NCBI RefSeq assembly: GCF_014647495.1
Contig: NZ_BMPH01000019.1
Location: 1 to 49,871 of the forward strand
DNA: 49,871 nucleotides
Direction of reading: 5' to 3'
Source: Glutamicibacter protophormiae
GTDB lineage: Bacteria; Actinomycetota; Actinomycetes; Actinomycetales; Micrococcaceae
The notes under the pieces were generated by a model. The model saw nothing but the letters and a program-made list of their open reading frames with translations. It was not told the DNA's origin and made no database searches. The position numbers and the translations under genes were made by a program. Position 1 is the first letter of the stretch. Every line of letters starts with the position of its first letter. Shown piece after piece: positions 49,764-49,871 of this stretch.

Positions 49764-49871
49764 TTGAGTAGCACTCCAGTTTTGCCATCGACTGCACCCA
49801 CGGTGAAACCCGGTGATCCCAAAAGCTTCTTCCACGTCAAACAACTCGTCAGCCAAGCAGGACTGATCCGC
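49764..49871 (+). CDS. N-terminus of a gene cut by the window edge
   Basis: TTG at 49764 with AGGA upstream opens a frame to the window end (36 codons): S-S-T-P-V-L-P-S-T-A-P, then F-F-H-V-K-Q-L-V-S-Q-A-G-L-I-R. Too short for a family. An inverted repeat TTTCAG-N10-CTGAAA at 49711-49732 lies in the probable promoter region. Confidence 0.4.
   Translation, partial: MSSTPVLPSTAPTVKPGDPKSFFHVKQLVSQAGLIR

Noticed and set aside
1-49871. tRNA, rRNA or riboswitch
   Set aside because: No cloverleaf, rRNA core sequence or known riboswitch motif was recognised by eye; a covariance-model scan would be needed to exclude small ones.

Overview
The window looks like chromosome of a high-G+C actinobacterium of the Micrococcaceae (Arthrobacter/Glutamicibacter type). 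The reasons are the codon use of the right half, a homoprotocatechuate 2,3-dioxygenase carrying every residue of the Brevibacterium/Arthrobacter enzyme at the same position, a DUF222 HNH nuclease and a nadABC plus cysteine desulfurase operon. This is inference from protein character; no rRNA or tRNA gene was seen.

Region 1, about 1-20.2 kb, is a surface-polysaccharide island with visibly lower G+C than the right half. At the left edge are + strand genes for a GNAT protein, a FemAB-like transferase and a Wzx flippase. A minus-strand operon then runs from a Wzz/BY-kinase fusion (start 20127) through a LMW phosphatase, a likely tiny membrane protein, a PglF-PglE-PglC-PglD set (predicted to make and prime N,N'-diacetylbacillosamine-type sugar), glycosyltransferases, a Wzy-like polymerase and a neutral-ceramidase-like hydrolase. 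The two parts are separated (3.1-7.4 kb) by insertion-sequence debris: an IS3 remnant, an ISL3 5' end, a complete IS481-like element whose frame is split by TGA, a second IS3 remnant and an intact IS256 element. The upstream side (20.1-21.9 kb) holds a decaying membrane-anchored gene.

Region 2, about 21.9-35 kb, is high-G+C core-type sequence: flavin-dependent oxidoreductase plus MarR regulator, an AHSA1 protein, a frameshifted RibD/DHFR-like gene, a GNAT protein, a 14-TM drug exporter, and the NAD de novo operon nadA-nadB-nadC-cysteine desulfurase with an NrtR-type Nudix regulator upstream and two candidate operators. A hydrolase and two small unknown genes follow.

Region 3, about 35-41.4 kb, has an XRE/MLTR-type regulator divergent from ilvD with a perfect 14-bp palindrome between them, a strong terminator, a DUF222-HNH gene, and a 1.16-kb gene-free stretch with five copies of a 19-bp TGAAC-N9-GTTCA motif.

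Region 4, 41.4-46.3 kb, is a homoprotocatechuate (4-hydroxyphenylacetate) meta-cleavage operon: a FAH-RraA fusion (hpaG-like), a GntR/FCD regulator, hpaE and hpaD, ending in a clear terminator. The remainder (46.4-49.9 kb) is housekeeping-type: META-domain protein, small HD hydrolase, phosphoribosyltransferase, ABC-F ATPase and the first codons of another gene.
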